Source: Polymorphobacter megasporae (GTDB taxonomy: Bacteria > Pseudomonadota > Alphaproteobacteria > Sphingomonadales > Sphingomonadaceae). Taken from it: a stretch of 64,000 nt of DNA. Position 1 is the stretch's first letter. Every line of letters starts with the position of its first letter. The stretch covers positions 3,658,001 to 3,722,000 of the forward strand of contig NZ_CP081848.1 of the NCBI RefSeq assembly GCF_018982885.2, given 5' to 3'. Positions 36,234 through 46,459 of the stretch are shown here, piece by piece. Position numbers and translations under genes: made by a program. The notes below the pieces were generated by a model. The model saw only the letters and a program-made list of their open reading frames with translations, did no database searches and was not told the origin of the DNA.

Positions 36234-36959
36234 ATGCCGTCGATCCAGATATTGTCCGAGGCCGACCATAAGATCCGGGCCGACACGCTGATGAATTCGC
36301 TGGCGCACGACGCTGTCTCCGACATCATCACCGTCGTCCCAGCCGTCGTGGCGGGGCTGTCGACATTGGTTTTATGGGGGCACGGCAACGATACCGCGCT
36401 TTGCGGCAGGAACGCGCAGGCGATGATCGCGCTCATCAAGGCGTGGCGTGACATCAACCCTGGTCTACGAAACGTCGAGATCATCACCTGCAACTCACGC
36501 CACTTTGTCGATCATCCAGGCGGCGTCGCGCCCGCAACATTCTGGCGTAGCCAACTTGCGCACCCGTTCTCGCGTATCAACAATTCGATGGCCAAACAAA
36601 TCAAGCGCGGCCTCAAGTATAGTTCTAGCACCGCGCTAAAGGCAATCAAGCTAAAGTCGATGCCCGAATCGACCAGCGGCAGTTTCGGAACATATTCGAT
36701 CCTGTACTGGCAACAGATAAGTTCGACCTGGTGTTATTGCATCGGCGATACCGAGCCAGGGATGTTCAAGCTCGGTGCCTATGTGGCGTACCAAAAGAAG
36801 ATCCCGATCGATCTGGTCAATCCGCATGGTGCGGTCCGCGCCGGAGATTTCGTCGCGAAGCTCGCTGCGGCGAAGATCGATTATCCGGCTGTCAACTTCG
36901 GCAACGTCAGCGCCGGCATCCTTACCACCCTGCGCGGTATCCTAGTCGATATCAACTGA
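36234..36959 (+). CDS. Uncharacterised protein with His-Cys caspase-like (clan CD/C80-like) pattern
   Basis: 241 residues, no signal peptide. I do not recognise it as a named family. The central segment reads LVLWGHGNDTALCGRNAQ, a helix, then VEIITCNSRH. This gives a His (H50) in a Gly-His-Gly turn after a hydrophobic strand, and a Cys (C86) after a second hydrophobic strand. That is the arrangement of clan CD cysteine peptidases such as the MARTX/TcdB autoprocessing domain (GHG... then GCN). Downstream regions are rich in Lys/Ser and of unknown fold. The ATG at 36234 follows AGGGGGAAAG. The gene stands alone between BI-1 and the ABC permease, with only 3 bp to the convergent permease stop. 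Peptidase activity is inference. Confidence 0.55.
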   Translation: MPSIQILSEADHKIRADTLMNSLAHDAVSDIITVVPAVVAGLSTLVLWGHGNDTALCGRNAQAMIALIKAWRDINPGLRNVEIITCNSRHFVDHPGGVAPATFWRSQLAHPFSRINNSMAKQIKRGLKYSSSTALKAIKLKSMPESTSGSFGTYSILYWQQISSTWCYCIGDTEPGMFKLGAYVAYQKKIPIDLVNPHGAVRAGDFVAKLAAAKIDYPAVNFGNVSAGILTTLRGILVDIN

Positions 36960-36962
36960 CCG

Positions 36963-39443
36963 CTAAAGCGTCCGCAACACCGTGTTCGGCCGCGCCGACA
37001 GCGCCGCCCACGACCCCGCCAGCCCAAGCAGGACGGTGACGACCGCCCCGACCCCGACCGTCGCGACCACGGGTCCCCACGCCGGGGCCCATTCGAGCTG
37101 CAGCGTCCGCGTGACGACGTACCACCCCGCCCCCGCCCCGAGCAGCAGCGCCAGCCCCGCGACGACCCCGGCGAGCAGTGCGTATTCGAGCAACGTCGCA
37201 ACGACGATCTGCCCGCGCGTCGCGCCGAGGACCTTGAGCAGCACGGCGTCGTAGATCCGCGCCTGGCGGCTCGCGGCGAGCGCGCCGATCAGGACCGCGA
37301 TGCCGGCGGCGACGGTCACCGACGCCGCCGCGCGAACCGCCGCCGACAACTGCCCGAAGACGCTCGCGACCTGCCCGATGATGTCCTTGACCAGCACCAG
37401 CGACGTCGTCGGCAGGTCGTGGGTGACGGCGGCGGCAAAGGCTTTCTCGTCGGCCGGCGGCATCGCGACGGTCGCCATCCAGCTGTGCGGCGCGCCCTCA
37501 AGCGTTCCCGGCGCAAACAGGATCGCGAAGTTGAAGCCGAACGAGCGCCAGTCGATCTTGCGGAAGCTGGCGATCCGCGCGGTGATGTCGACGCCGAGGA
37601 CCGCGATCGTCAGCGTGTCGCCGATCTTGAGCCCGAGCGCCGTCGCGGCGTCCTGATCGATCGAGACGAGCGGCGGCCCGGCGTAATCGGCGGGCCACCA
37701 TTTGCCCGCGGTCAGGACATTATGTTCGGGGAAGGCGGCGGCGTAGCTCAGGCCGCGGTCGCCCCGCAGGATCCAAGCGTCGTCGGGCACCTTGAGCTTC
37801 GCCACGGGGACGCCGTTGACCGCGGTCACCGGGCCGCGCAGCGACGGCACCGTTCGTAGCGTCGCGCCCGGGGCAGTGCGCGCGACGAGGGCGCGGAAGC
37901 TGTCGATGCCGTCGGTCGGAATGTCGATCGCGAAGAAGCTCGGCGCGCGCGTCGGGATCGACTTGTCGAGTTGCCCGGCGAGGTTGGTCTCGATCACGCT
38001 GAGCGTCGCGAACAGCGTCAGACCGAGGCCGAGCGCGACGACGAGCTGCCGGGTCAGGGCTCCCGGGCGGTGGAGATTGCCGAGCGCGAGGCGGGCTAGG
38101 ACTCCTTTTGGGCGCGGCGCGCGGGCAGCGAGCCAGCGGATCAGCGCCGCGAGCGCGGTCAGCAGCGCGAGCAGGCCGAGCGCGGCGGCGACGAAGATCG
38201 CGGCGAATTCGGGGTTGTCGGACTGGCCGACCGCGAGCCCGGCGATCCCCGCTCCCGCCAGCGCGATCAGCGCCGCCGGACCCCAGCCGGGCCAGCGCGC
38301 CGCCTCGCCGGTATCGCGCAGCAGGCGTGCCGCAGGCAGGTCGCGCGCGCGGGCGAGCGGGGCGACGGCAAAGGCGGCGGCGATCAGCAGGCCGTAGGCG
38401 GCGGCGGTGAGCAGCGGCCCGGCGTAGATGCCGAGCGCGGGCGGCACCGGTAGCGCGTCGCCTGCAGCCTGCACGATCACCCACGGCACCGCTGCGCCGA
38501 TGCCCGCGCCGACGACGACGGCGACGAGCGCGACGAAGCCGATCTGGAATAGGTAGCTCTGGAAGATCAGCCGCGACCCCGCGCCCATCGCCTTCAACGC
38601 TGCGATCGTCGTGCTCTTGCCCGCGAGGTACGCGGTGACGCCGTTGCCGACGCCGACGCCGGCGACGACGAGCGCGGTCAGCCCGACGAGGGTGAGGAAC
38701 TGGCCAAGCCGCTCGACGAACTGGCGCGTGCCCGCCGCGCCGTTCGACCGGTCGGTCAGCGTCCAGCCGGTGTCGGGGAGCGCTGCCTTGAGGCTCGCGG
38801 CGGCGGACTTCGGGGCGACGCTGGCGGGCAGGCGAACCCGGTAGCTGGCGCGGAACAGGCTGCCCGGCTCGAGCAGCGCGGTCGCGGCGAGATCGTCCGT
38901 CCGCATCAGCACGCGCGGGCCGAAGGCGAAGCCGTCGCCGGTCGCGTCGGGCTCGTCGGCGACGACCCCGGCGACGCTGAAGGTTGCGGACCCGATCGCG
39001 ATCCGGTCGCCGGCGTGGAGGGCATAGCGGTCGGCTAGCACAGGGGCGACCGCTACGCTGCCGGGGACCAGCGCCATGCCGTTCGCTAGGCGCAGCGCGC
39101 CATAGAGCGGATACGCCGCGTCGACCGCCTTGACCTCGGCAAGCGTGCGGTCGTCCGACCCCGCCCGCCCGGTCATCGCGCGCAGCTTGACCACCTCCGA
39201 AACAGGTCCGAGCTTCGCCAGCGCCGCGCGCTCGGCGTCGGTCGCGCGGCGCTGGGTCAGTTGCGCCGCGATGTCGCCGCCGAGGATCGACTGGCCGCGA
39301 TCGCTCAGCCCGGTGGTGATCGCGCGGCTCAGGCTGCCGACACCGGCGAGTGCGGCGACGCCGAGGACGAGGCAGACGCCAAGCAGCCGCAGCCCGGCGA
39401 GGCCGCCGCGAAGTTCACGCAAGGCGAGGCGGAGGGCGATCAT
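36963..39443 (-). CDS. FtsX-like ABC transporter permease (YbbP type)
   Basis: 826 residues. It starts [20 protein letters not shown] and has a long periplasmic domain after the first helix, then two FtsX-like permease blocks (for example LVGLTALVVAGVGVGNGVTAY and the C-terminal LKVLGATRGQIVVATLLEYAL). This is the YbbP/YbbA type of MacB-like transporter, thought to extract lipids or proteins from the inner membrane rather than import. It overlaps the ATPase gene by 4 bases (ATGA). The arrangement next to a divergent tesA-like gene matches ybbP-ybbA-tesA of E. coli. Confidence 0.92.
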   Translation of the reverse strand: MIALRLALRELRGGLAGLRLLGVCLVLGVAALAGVGSLSRAITTGLSDRGQSILGGDIAAQLTQRRATDAERAALAKLGPVSEVVKLRAMTGRAGSDDRTLAEVKAVDAAYPLYGALRLANGMALVPGSVAVAPVLADRYALHAGDRIAIGSATFSVAGVVADEPDATGDGFAFGPRVLMRTDDLAATALLEPGSLFRASYRVRLPASVAPKSAAASLKAALPDTGWTLTDRSNGAAGTRQFVERLGQFLTLVGLTALVVAGVGVGNGVTAYLAGKSTTIAALKAMGAGSRLIFQSYLFQIGFVALVAVVVGAGIGAAVPWVIVQAAGDALPVPPALGIYAGPLLTAAAYGLLIAAAFAVAPLARARDLPAARLLRDTGEAARWPGWGPAALIALAGAGIAGLAVGQSDNPEFAAIFVAAALGLLALLTALAALIRWLAARAPRPKGVLARLALGNLHRPGALTRQLVVALGLGLTLFATLSVIETNLAGQLDKSIPTRAPSFFAIDIPTDGIDSFRALVARTAPGATLRTVPSLRGPVTAVNGVPVAKLKVPDDAWILRGDRGLSYAAAFPEHNVLTAGKWWPADYAGPPLVSIDQDAATALGLKIGDTLTIAVLGVDITARIASFRKIDWRSFGFNFAILFAPGTLEGAPHSWMATVAMPPADEKAFAAAVTHDLPTTSLVLVKDIIGQVASVFGQLSAAVRAAASVTVAAGIAVLIGALAASRQARIYDAVLLKVLGATRGQIVVATLLEYALLAGVVAGLALLLGAGAGWYVVTRTLQLEWAPAWGPVVATVGVGAVVTVLLGLAGSWAALSARPNTVLRTL

Positions 39444-40111
39444 ACGATCCGCCCATCCTTCATCTCGATCACCCGGCTGCACCGCGCCGCGAGCGACACA
39501 TCGTGGGTGATGAGAACCAGCGTCGCCCCGGTTTCCGCGGCTTGAGCGAACAACAGGTCGACGATCGCGGCGCCCGTCGTCGCGTCGAGGTTGCCGGTCG
39601 GCTCGTCGGCGAACAGCAGGACCGGGCGGCATGCGGTGGCGCGCGCGATGCCGACGCGCTGCTGCTCGCCACCCGAAAGCTGCGTAGGGTAATGCGACAG
39701 ACGGTGGCCGAGGCCGACGCCGGTCAGCTCGGCCCGCGCGCGCCCGAATGGGTCGGCGATGCCCGCGAGTTCGAGCGGCACCGCGACATTCTCGAGCGCG
39801 GTCATTGTTGGGATCAGATGGAACGCCTGCAGGACGATGCCGATGCGCCCGCGCCGCGCCCGGGCCAGCCCGTCCTCGTCGAGCGCGGAGAAATCAGCTC
39901 CGGCGACTCGGACAGACCCCGAGGTCGCGCGTTCGAGCCCGCTCAGCACCGCCATCAGCGACGACTTGCCCGATCCCGACGCGCCGAGGATCGCCAGCCG
40001 CTCACCCTGCACAACTTCGAGGTCGATCCCGCGCAGCACCTCGACCGCGGCATCGCCGCTCCCGAGCCGCAGGGTGACATCGCGCGCGGCGATGACGATA
40101 TGGTCGGTCAT
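39440..40111 (-). CDS. ABC transporter ATP-binding protein (YbbA/LolD-like)
   Basis: 223 residues. The Walker A motif is [18 protein letters not shown], the signature [14 protein letters not shown] and the Walker [17 protein letters not shown], with the LolD/MacB-type ending [19 protein letters not shown]. It powers the adjacent permease through an ATGA-coupled operon. The start at ATG 40111 is the family start. Only 21 bp separate it from the divergent lysophospholipase/arylesterase gene. Confidence 0.92.
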   Translation of the reverse strand: MTDHIVIAARDVTLRLGSGDAAVEVLRGIDLEVVQGERLAILGASGSGKSSLMAVLSGLERATSGSVRVAGADFSALDEDGLARARRGRIGIVLQAFHLIPTMTALENVAVPLELAGIADPFGRARAELTGVGLGHRLSHYPTQLSGGEQQRVGIARATACRPVLLFADEPTGNLDATTGAAIVDLLFAQAAETGATLVLITHDVSLAARCSRVIEMKDGRIV

Positions 40112-40132
40112 GCAATTCCCGGGAAACGATAG

Positions 40133-40798
40133 ATGCGGACTGGCACGACACGATATGGCGCGTGGCGCGCGTTTTGCTACCTGTGCGTCGCCGCTATGCT
40201 GGCGATGACCGGCGCGGCGGCGAGCGCGGCCCCGGCCAAGTTGATCCTCGCGTTCGGCGATTCGCTGACTGCGGGCTACCAGCTCAAGCCCGGCGAAGGT
40301 TTCGCGCCGCAGCTCGAGGCGGCGTTGCGCGCGAAGGGGCACGACGTCCGCGTCCATAATGCCGGGGTGTCGGGCGATACGACAACGCAGGGACGCGCAC
40401 GGCTCAACTGGGTTCTGACGGGGCTCAAGGCAAAACCCGACCTCGTCGTCCTCGAGCTCGGCGCGAACGACATGCTGCGCGGGGAGCCGGTGGCGACGGC
40501 GAAGGCCAATCTCGATGCGATGCTTACCGAGTTCGCGCGCCGCGGCATCCCGGTCGTCCTCGCCGGAATGCGCGCGTCGCCGAATCTTGGGCGCGATTAT
40601 GTCCGCGCGTTCGATGCGATGTACCCGGCGCTCGCGAAGGCGCATCGGGTTCCCCTGTATCCGTTCTTCATGGACGGGGTCGCCGGGGTGCGCGGGATGC
40701 AGCTCGGCGACGGACTGCATCCGACTCCGGGCGGGGTCGCGGTGATCGTCCGGGGTATCTCTCCGATTGTGGTGACTGCGCTAACCGCCACCCGCTGA
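40133..40798 (+). CDS. Arylesterase/lysophospholipase of the SGNH family (TesA-like)
   Basis: 221 residues. A signal peptide (about residues 1-32, ending ASAAP) precedes block I AFGDSLTAGY with the nucleophile Ser. Block II/III Gly and Asn lie in NAGVSGDTTTQG and ELGANDMLRG, and block V has Asp/His in GLHPTPGG. TesA proteins are periplasmic thioesterase/lysophospholipase/protease I enzymes. It is divergent from the ABC pair, the conserved tesA/ybbAP layout, suggesting shared handling of lipids at the inner membrane. Confidence 0.92.
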   Translation: MRTGTTRYGAWRAFCYLCVAAMLAMTGAAASAAPAKLILAFGDSLTAGYQLKPGEGFAPQLEAALRAKGHDVRVHNAGVSGDTTTQGRARLNWVLTGLKAKPDLVVLELGANDMLRGEPVATAKANLDAMLTEFARRGIPVVLAGMRASPNLGRDYVRAFDAMYPALAKAHRVPLYPFFMDGVAGVRGMQLGDGLHPTPGGVAVIVRGISPIVVTALTATR

Positions 40799-40918
40799 CC
40801 TCTGACATGGGACGGTTTGTCGCAATCGGCAGAGCGTCGGGTTAATAAATACCCTGTTTGGTTGCGCTACCACAACGGAATTTCGGCCCGCAGCGCTTGC
40901 ACGGCGTAATAATATATG

Positions 40919-40947
40919 TTCAAAATGCTCGATAAGAGAACTAAATT
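40919..40947 (+). promoter_or_regulatory. Candidate promoter for pcs
   Basis: The 199 bp between the tesA-like gene and pcs is unusually AT-rich for this window. TTCAAA, 17 bp and TAAATT fit a sigma-70-like promoter at 4 of 6 positions each, 50 bp before the start codon. No other feature is seen in the gap. The match is modest. Confidence 0.3.
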
Positions 40948-40997
40948 ACCATAGACCCTCACAAACGAACCATACCGTACAATTCTAGCGAGGCGTG

Positions 40998-43900
40998 ATG
41001 ATCGAGCTTGCCGACCCCGTAGCCTCGCCCGCGACTATCGTCGCGCCGCGCCCGGTCAGCAATCCGGTCCGCACCCGCGCCGACTGGGAGGCGATGCGCG
41101 CCGCGGTCCTCGCCGACCCGGGCAAGTTCCACGGCAACATGGCGCGCGAGACGCTCCACTGGTTCGTCCCCTCCGTCAACGCATGGCTCAACTACGCCGA
41201 CGGCGTATGGAGCGGGTGGGACGCGGTCACCGCCGCCCCTGTGACCGCCGACCTTCCCGCCGACTTCGCGCCGTGGACGACCGCGTTCGACGCGAGCGAC
41301 GCGCCGTTCTTCAAATGGTTTTCGGGCGGGCTGACGAACGCCTGCTTCGCCGAGGTCGACCGCCACGTGCTGGCCGGCCATGGCGACGAGGCGGCGCTGA
41401 TCTTCGAGGGTGACCGCTGGGATATGGCGGCGGACAACGGCCGCGGCGCGCCGGTTGACTGCTATCCCGTGTCGCGCAAGAAGCTGCTCCTCGAAACCGC
41501 GAAGTGCGCGCTGGCGCTGCAGGAACTCGGGCTCAAGCCCGGCGATCGCATCGCGCTCAACATGCCGTCGATCCCGGCGCAGATTTACTGGACCGAAGCG
41601 GCGAAGCGCCTCGGCATCCTCTACACCCCGGTGTTCGGCGGGTTCAGCGACAAGACGCTGAGCGACCGTATCCATGACGCCGGTGCGCGCGTCGTCATCA
41701 CCGCCGACGGCGGCTACCGCAACGCGCAGGTCATCCCGTTCAAGACCGCCTACACCGACCCCGCGCTCGACAATTACACACCGGTCGCGGCGGCGAAGGC
41801 GATCGTGTCCGAACGCCTCGCCTCGCTCGACCTTGACGCCGATGACGCCGCGACGATCGACGCCGCCGTCGCCGACACGCTCAAGGGCGAGGTCACCGTC
41901 GAGCGCAGCGACGTCATGCGCGGCGTCGGGCGCGCGCTCGCCGAACTCGGCAAATCGGGCAAGCTCGACGCCGCCGCCGCCGCCAGGGTCCGCATCGCCG
42001 TCGCCGAGGCGCTCGTCGCCACCCCACCGCGCGTCGACCGAGTCGTCGTCGTCCGCCACACCGCGCAACCCGACCTCGTCTGGCGCGCGGAACGCGACGT
42101 CTGGAGCCACGCGCTGACCGACCCGGCGGCGGCGAAGCTGTTCGCCGCGGCAGGCGTCGCGACCGAGGCCGAGATGCTCACGCTCCCGGCGCAGGACTTC
42201 GTCGCCGCGATCTGGAGCCTTGCGCCGGTCACCCCGCTCGACGCCGAATTCCCGATGTTCTTCATTTACACCAGCGGCTCGACCGGCAAGCCGAAGGGCG
42301 TCGTCCACGTCCACGGCGGCTATACCGCCGGGATCGCCGCGACGATGCCGGTCGCGTTCGACGCGCGCCCCGGCGACGTCATCTACGTCGTCGCCGACCC
42401 CGGCTGGATTACCGGACAGAGTTACCTGATCTCGGCGGCGCTGACGACGCGGGTCACGACCGTCATCTGCGAGGGCGCGCCGGTCTTCCCGCACGCCGGG
42501 CGCTTCGCCGCATCGATCGAGCGCCACAAGGTGACGATCTTCAAGGCGGGAGTGACCTTCCTCAAGTTTGTCATGTCCGACGCGCAGAATCTAAACGACA
42601 TCCGCGCCTATGACATGGGTAGCTTGCGCGTCGCGACCTTCTGCGCCGAGCCGACCAGCCCCGCGGTGCAGGCGTTCGGCATGGCCAACGTCACGCCGCA
42701 GTATATCAATTCGTACTGGGCGACCGAGCACGGCGGGATCGCGTGGACGCATTTCTACGGCAACGCCGACTTCCCGCTCCGCCCCGATGCGCACACCTAC
42801 CCACTGCCGTGGATCGTCGGCGACGTCTGGGTCGAGGGCGAGTCCAACTCTGCTATCCCCTTCCCCCGCACCACCCTCGGCGGAGCCCCCCACCGCCCCG
42901 CCGAAACCGGTGAAAAGGGCGAGGTCGTCATCGCCGCCCCCTACCCCTATCTCGCGCGCACCGTGTGGAGCTCGGACAGCTTCAGCGTCACCGACAACAC
43001 CGTTGCCCCCGGCTGGCGCGGCGATGCCGACCGCTGGGAGAACGGCTACTGGACCCGCTGGGCGGGGGCGTGGGCGTACACCCAGGGCGACTTCGCGATG
43101 CGCCACGCCGACGGCTCGTTCTCGCTCCACGGGCGGTCGGACGACGTCATCAACGTCAGCGGCCACCGCATGGGAACCGAGGAGATCGAGGGCGCGATCC
43201 TCCGCGACAAGGCGCTCGACCCCGACTCGCCGGTCGGCAACGTCCTCGTCGTCGGCGCGCCGCACCGCGAGAAAGGCCTGACCCCGATCGCCTTCGTCGT
43301 GCCGTCGCCCGGTCGCAAGATCACCCAGGACGACCGCCGCCGCCTGACCGACCTCGTCCGCACCGAGAAAGGCGCGGTCGCGGTGCCGCAGGATTTCCTC
43401 GAGGTCGCCGAGTTCCCCGAGACACGCTCGGGCAAATACGTCCGCCGGATGGTCCGGGCATTGGTCGAGGGGACCGACGTCGGCGACACCTCGACGCTCA
43501 AGAACCCCGGCAGCCTCGTCGCGCTGAAAACCGTGATCGACGCGTGGCAGCGCAAGCAGAAGCTGTCCGAGGACCAGCAACTGTTCGAGCGCTACCGTTA
43601 TTTCCGCATCCAGTACAACACGGTGGCGCCGGGCAAGAAGGTGGCGACGGTGTTCGTCACCAACCCCCCGGTCAACGCGCTCAACGAACGCGCGCTCGAC
43701 GAGCTCAACATCGTCGTGGAGCACCTGTCGCGGCGCGACGACGTCGTCGCGGTGATATTTACCGGCGACGGCACCGCGAGCTTCGTCGCCGGGGCCGACA
43801 TCCGCCAGTTCCTCGACGAAATCCACACCGTCGAGGAGGCCCGCGTCCTGCCGAACAACGCCCAACTCGCATTCAACAAGATCGAGGCGATGGGTAAGCC

Positions 43901-46457
43901 GTGCATCGCCGCGATCCAGGGCGTCGCGCTCGGCGGCGGCATGGAGTTCGCGCTCGCGTGCCATTACCGGATCGCCGAGCCGACCGCGCGCTTCGGCCAG
44001 CCCGAGATACGGCTGCGGCTGATCCCGGGGTATGGCGGGACGCAGCGCCTGCCGCGGTTGCTCGGCGACCGGCGCGGGACCGAGGGGCTGCGCGATGCGC
44101 TCGACCTCATCCTTGGGGGGCGGAGTATCGACGCCGCGGCGGCACTGGCGATCGGAGCGATCGACAAGGTAACCGACGGCAGCGACAGCGCGCTCAGCCG
44201 GGCGCACGCGCTGGTGCGGGAATTCGTGCAGGGGAGCGGCGGCGCGGTCGCGGAGGCTCACGCCACGCGGATCGAGGCCCGCACTGCTTGGGCCAAGCCG
44301 TCGGACCTCGACCTCGACACCGCCCTCGCCGACCCCTTCGTCGAGCGCATCGCTCGCCAACTCGACTGGGCCGGGCGCGGCGCGGCGCGTGACGCAGCGA
44401 TCCACGCGATCCGCACCGGGCTGACGCACGGCATCGCCGCAGGGCTCGCCGCCGAGCGCGACGCTTTCGCCACCGCGGTCGTCGACCCGGACGGCGGCAA
44501 GACCGGAATCCGCGAATTCCTCGAGAAGAAATCGCCGCCCCTCCCGATCCGCCGCGACGGCGTCTTCGTCGACGGCGAGCATATGGGCCGTGGCAGCGCG
44601 CTCGAGGCGATGAACCAGTTGCTCCCCGTCGGCGCGGCGTTCTTCCCCGGGGTGCAGGCAATCCCTAGCCACCAATACGCCTTCGGCATCGCCCGCGACG
44701 CCGACACCGGCGCACCGCGCTTCGGCCACCCCGCGAGCCATGAGCGCGAACTCATCGTCCCGGTCGACCGCCCCGCGCCCAACGACGCGCTCGTCTACAT
44801 GCTGAGCTCGGAGGTCAATTTCAACGATATCTGGGCGTTGACCGGCATTCCGGTGTCGCCGTTCGAGGGGCATGAGAACGACTACCAGACCACCGGATCG
44901 GGCGGCGTCGGGCTCGTCGCGGCGCTCGGCTCCGAGGCGCGCGCCGAGGGGCGGTTGAAGGTTGGCGACCTCGTCGCGGTCTATTCGGGGACCAACGACC
45001 TGCTCAGCCCCCAGGTCGGGCGCGATCCGATGTTCGCCGACTTCGCGATCCAGGGGTACGAGACGCCGACCGGGAGCCATGCGCAGTTCCTCACGGTGCA
45101 GGCACCGCAGCTCCACTCCGTCCCCGGCGACCTGACGCTCGAACAGGCGGGGTCGTACATCCTCAACCTCGGCACGGTGTATCGCGCGCTGTTCACGACG
45201 CTCGATATCGCGCCGGGCAAGACCTTGTTCGTCGAGGGCGCGGCGACCGGGACCGGGCACGACGCGATGAAGACCGCAGTCAAGTCGGGGCTGGCGGTGA
45301 CCGGCCTCGTCTCGTCCGAGGCCCGCGCTGATTACGTCCGCAGCGCGGGCGCGACCGCCGCGCTTAACCGCACCGACCCGCGCTTCGCCGCGCTTTACAC
45401 GATGGTGCCGGAGGACGACCCCGTCGCGTGGGAGGCCGCCGGCCAGCCGCTGGTCGACGAGTATCGCGCGCAGAACGACGGCAAGCTCGCCGATTACGTC
45501 GTCAGCCACGCCGGCGAAACCGCCTTCCCGCGCTCGTTCCAGCTCCTCGCCGAGGGCGGCGTACTCGCATTCTACGGCGCGTCGTCGGGCTACCATTTCA
45601 GCTTCGTCGGCAAGTCGGGCAGCATCGCTCCTGAGGCGGCGTTGCACCGCGCGAAGATCCGCGCGGGCGAGGCGGTGCTGCTGTTCTACGGCCCGCGCTC
45701 GACCGCCTTGCTCGACGAGGTCGGGCTCGAGATGATCGAGGCGGCTCGGACGGTGCAGGCGCGCACCGTCGTCGTCACCACCACCGACGGGCAGCGCGAG
45801 TTCATCCAGTCGCTTGGCTTCGAGGACGCGCTCGCCGGGGTCGTCAGCCTTGAGGACATCAAGCGGCGCGAGGGCGGCAATTTCGCGTGGCCCGACGCGA
45901 TGCCGCGCCTGCCGCAGGCGCGCGACGACATCGAGGCGTTCCGCGCCGCCGTTCGCGACTATCAGGACAAGACGTTGAAGCCGTTCGGATCGGCGGTCGG
46001 CAAGCTGCTGCGCTCGCCCGACAATCCGCGCGGTGCCCCCGATCTGGTAATGGAGCGCGCGGGGCAGGATACGCTCGGGGTGACGACCGCGCTGGTCAAG
46101 CCGTTTACCGGGCGCGTCGTCTATGCCGAAGACATGGCGCACAGGCGCTACACCTTCTACGCGCCGCAGGTGTGGACGCGGCAGCGGCGGATCGTGATGC
46201 CGTCGGCCGAAATCCGCGGGACGCATCTGTGCAATGCCTATGAGGTGACGCGGATGAACGACATGATCGCCGCCGGGCTGCTCGACGTCACCGAGCCGAC
46301 GATGGTGCCGTGGGAGGGGCTCCCCGCCGCGCATCAGGCGATGTGGGACAATAAGCACAGCGGCGCGACGTACGTCGTCAACCACGCACTGCCCGAGGCG
46401 GGGCTGCGCGGGAAAGATGCGCTGCTCGAAGCGTGGGCGGCGCAGCTCGCTCAATAG
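40998..46457 (+). CDS. pcs: Trifunctional propionyl-CoA synthase
   Basis: 1819 residues, almost the length of the Chloroflexus enzyme (about 1820). Three domains in order: an acyl-CoA synthetase (roughly 50-840; AMP motif YTSGSTGKPKG at ~424, DDVINVSGHRMGTEEIEG, and TRSGKYVRRM with the acyl-adenylation Lys); an enoyl-CoA hydratase (about 860-1130; SFVAGADIRQF and GVALGGGMEFALACHYRI); and a zinc-independent MDR-type enoyl-CoA reductase (about 1230-1819; SSEVNFNDIWALTGIP and the NADP fold FVEGAATGTGHDAMK at ~1411). It converts 3-hydroxypropionate, ATP, CoA and NADPH to propionyl-CoA, holding the reactive acryloyl-CoA inside one protein. This is a step of the 3-hydroxypropionate bicycle. The ATG at 40998 follows GCGAGG. 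mcr follows 99 bp downstream. Confidence 0.95.
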   Translation: MIELADPVASPATIVAPRPVSNPVRTRADWEAMRAAVLADPGKFHGNMARETLHWFVPSVNAWLNYADGVWSGWDAVTAAPVTADLPADFAPWTTAFDASDAPFFKWFSGGLTNACFAEVDRHVLAGHGDEAALIFEGDRWDMAADNGRGAPVDCYPVSRKKLLLETAKCALALQELGLKPGDRIALNMPSIPAQIYWTEAAKRLGILYTPVFGGFSDKTLSDRIHDAGARVVITADGGYRNAQVIPFKTAYTDPALDNYTPVAAAKAIVSERLASLDLDADDAATIDAAVADTLKGEVTVERSDVMRGVGRALAELGKSGKLDAAAAARVRIAVAEALVATPPRVDRVVVVRHTAQPDLVWRAERDVWSHALTDPAAAKLFAAAGVATEAEMLTLPAQDFVAAIWSLAPVTPLDAEFPMFFIYTSGSTGKPKGVVHVHGGYTAGIAATMPVAFDARPGDVIYVVADPGWITGQSYLISAALTTRVTTVICEGAPVFPHAGRFAASIERHKVTIFKAGVTFLKFVMSDAQNLNDIRAYDMGSLRVATFCAEPTSPAVQAFGMANVTPQYINSYWATEHGGIAWTHFYGNADFPLRPDAHTYPLPWIVGDVWVEGESNSAIPFPRTTLGGAPHRPAETGEKGEVVIAAPYPYLARTVWSSDSFSVTDNTVAPGWRGDADRWENGYWTRWAGAWAYTQGDFAMRHADGSFSLHGRSDDVINVSGHRMGTEEIEGAILRDKALDPDSPVGNVLVVGAPHREKGLTPIAFVVPSPGRKITQDDRRRLTDLVRTEKGAVAVPQDFLEVAEFPETRSGKYVRRMVRALVEGTDVGDTSTLKNPGSLVALKTVIDAWQRKQKLSEDQQLFERYRYFRIQYNTVAPGKKVATVFVTNPPVNALNERALDELNIVVEHLSRRDDVVAVIFTGDGTASFVAGADIRQFLDEIHTVEEARVLPNNAQLAFNKIEAMGKPCIAAIQGVALGGGMEFALACHYRIAEPTARFGQPEIRLRLIPGYGGTQRLPRLLGDRRGTEGLRDALDLILGGRSIDAAAALAIGAIDKVTDGSDSALSRAHALVREFVQGSGGAVAEAHATRIEARTAWAKPSDLDLDTALADPFVERIARQLDWAGRGAARDAAIHAIRTGLTHGIAAGLAAERDAFATAVVDPDGGKTGIREFLEKKSPPLPIRRDGVFVDGEHMGRGSALEAMNQLLPVGAAFFPGVQAIPSHQYAFGIARDADTGAPRFGHPASHERELIVPVDRPAPNDALVYMLSSEVNFNDIWALTGIPVSPFEGHENDYQTTGSGGVGLVAALGSEARAEGRLKVGDLVAVYSGTNDLLSPQVGRDPMFADFAIQGYETPTGSHAQFLTVQAPQLHSVPGDLTLEQAGSYILNLGTVYRALFTTLDIAPGKTLFVEGAATGTGHDAMKTAVKSGLAVTGLVSSEARADYVRSAGATAALNRTDPRFAALYTMVPEDDPVAWEAAGQPLVDEYRAQNDGKLADYVVSHAGETAFPRSFQLLAEGGVLAFYGASSGYHFSFVGKSGSIAPEAALHRAKIRAGEAVLLFYGPRSTALLDEVGLEMIEAARTVQARTVVVTTTDGQREFIQSLGFEDALAGVVSLEDIKRREGGNFAWPDAMPRLPQARDDIEAFRAAVRDYQDKTLKPFGSAVGKLLRSPDNPRGAPDLVMERAGQDTLGVTTALVKPFTGRVVYAEDMAHRRYTFYAPQVWTRQRRIVMPSAEIRGTHLCNAYEVTRMNDMIAAGLLDVTEPTMVPWEGLPAAHQAMWDNKHSGATYVVNHALPEAGLRGKDALLEAWAAQLAQ

Positions 46458-46459
46458 CC

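Noticed and set aside
42591-46454. Very long open frame antisense to pcs (and similar ones antisense to the TonB receptor, lepA, mcr and the flavoprotein)
   Set aside because: The composition is Arg/Ala/Val/Asp-rich with no domain, it lies opposite a clear gene, and it is explained by GC-rich third codon positions.
40998-46457. pcs as an assembly artefact joining three genes
   Set aside because: Length, domain order and linkers match known single-chain propionyl-CoA synthases, with no internal stop or ribosome-binding site.
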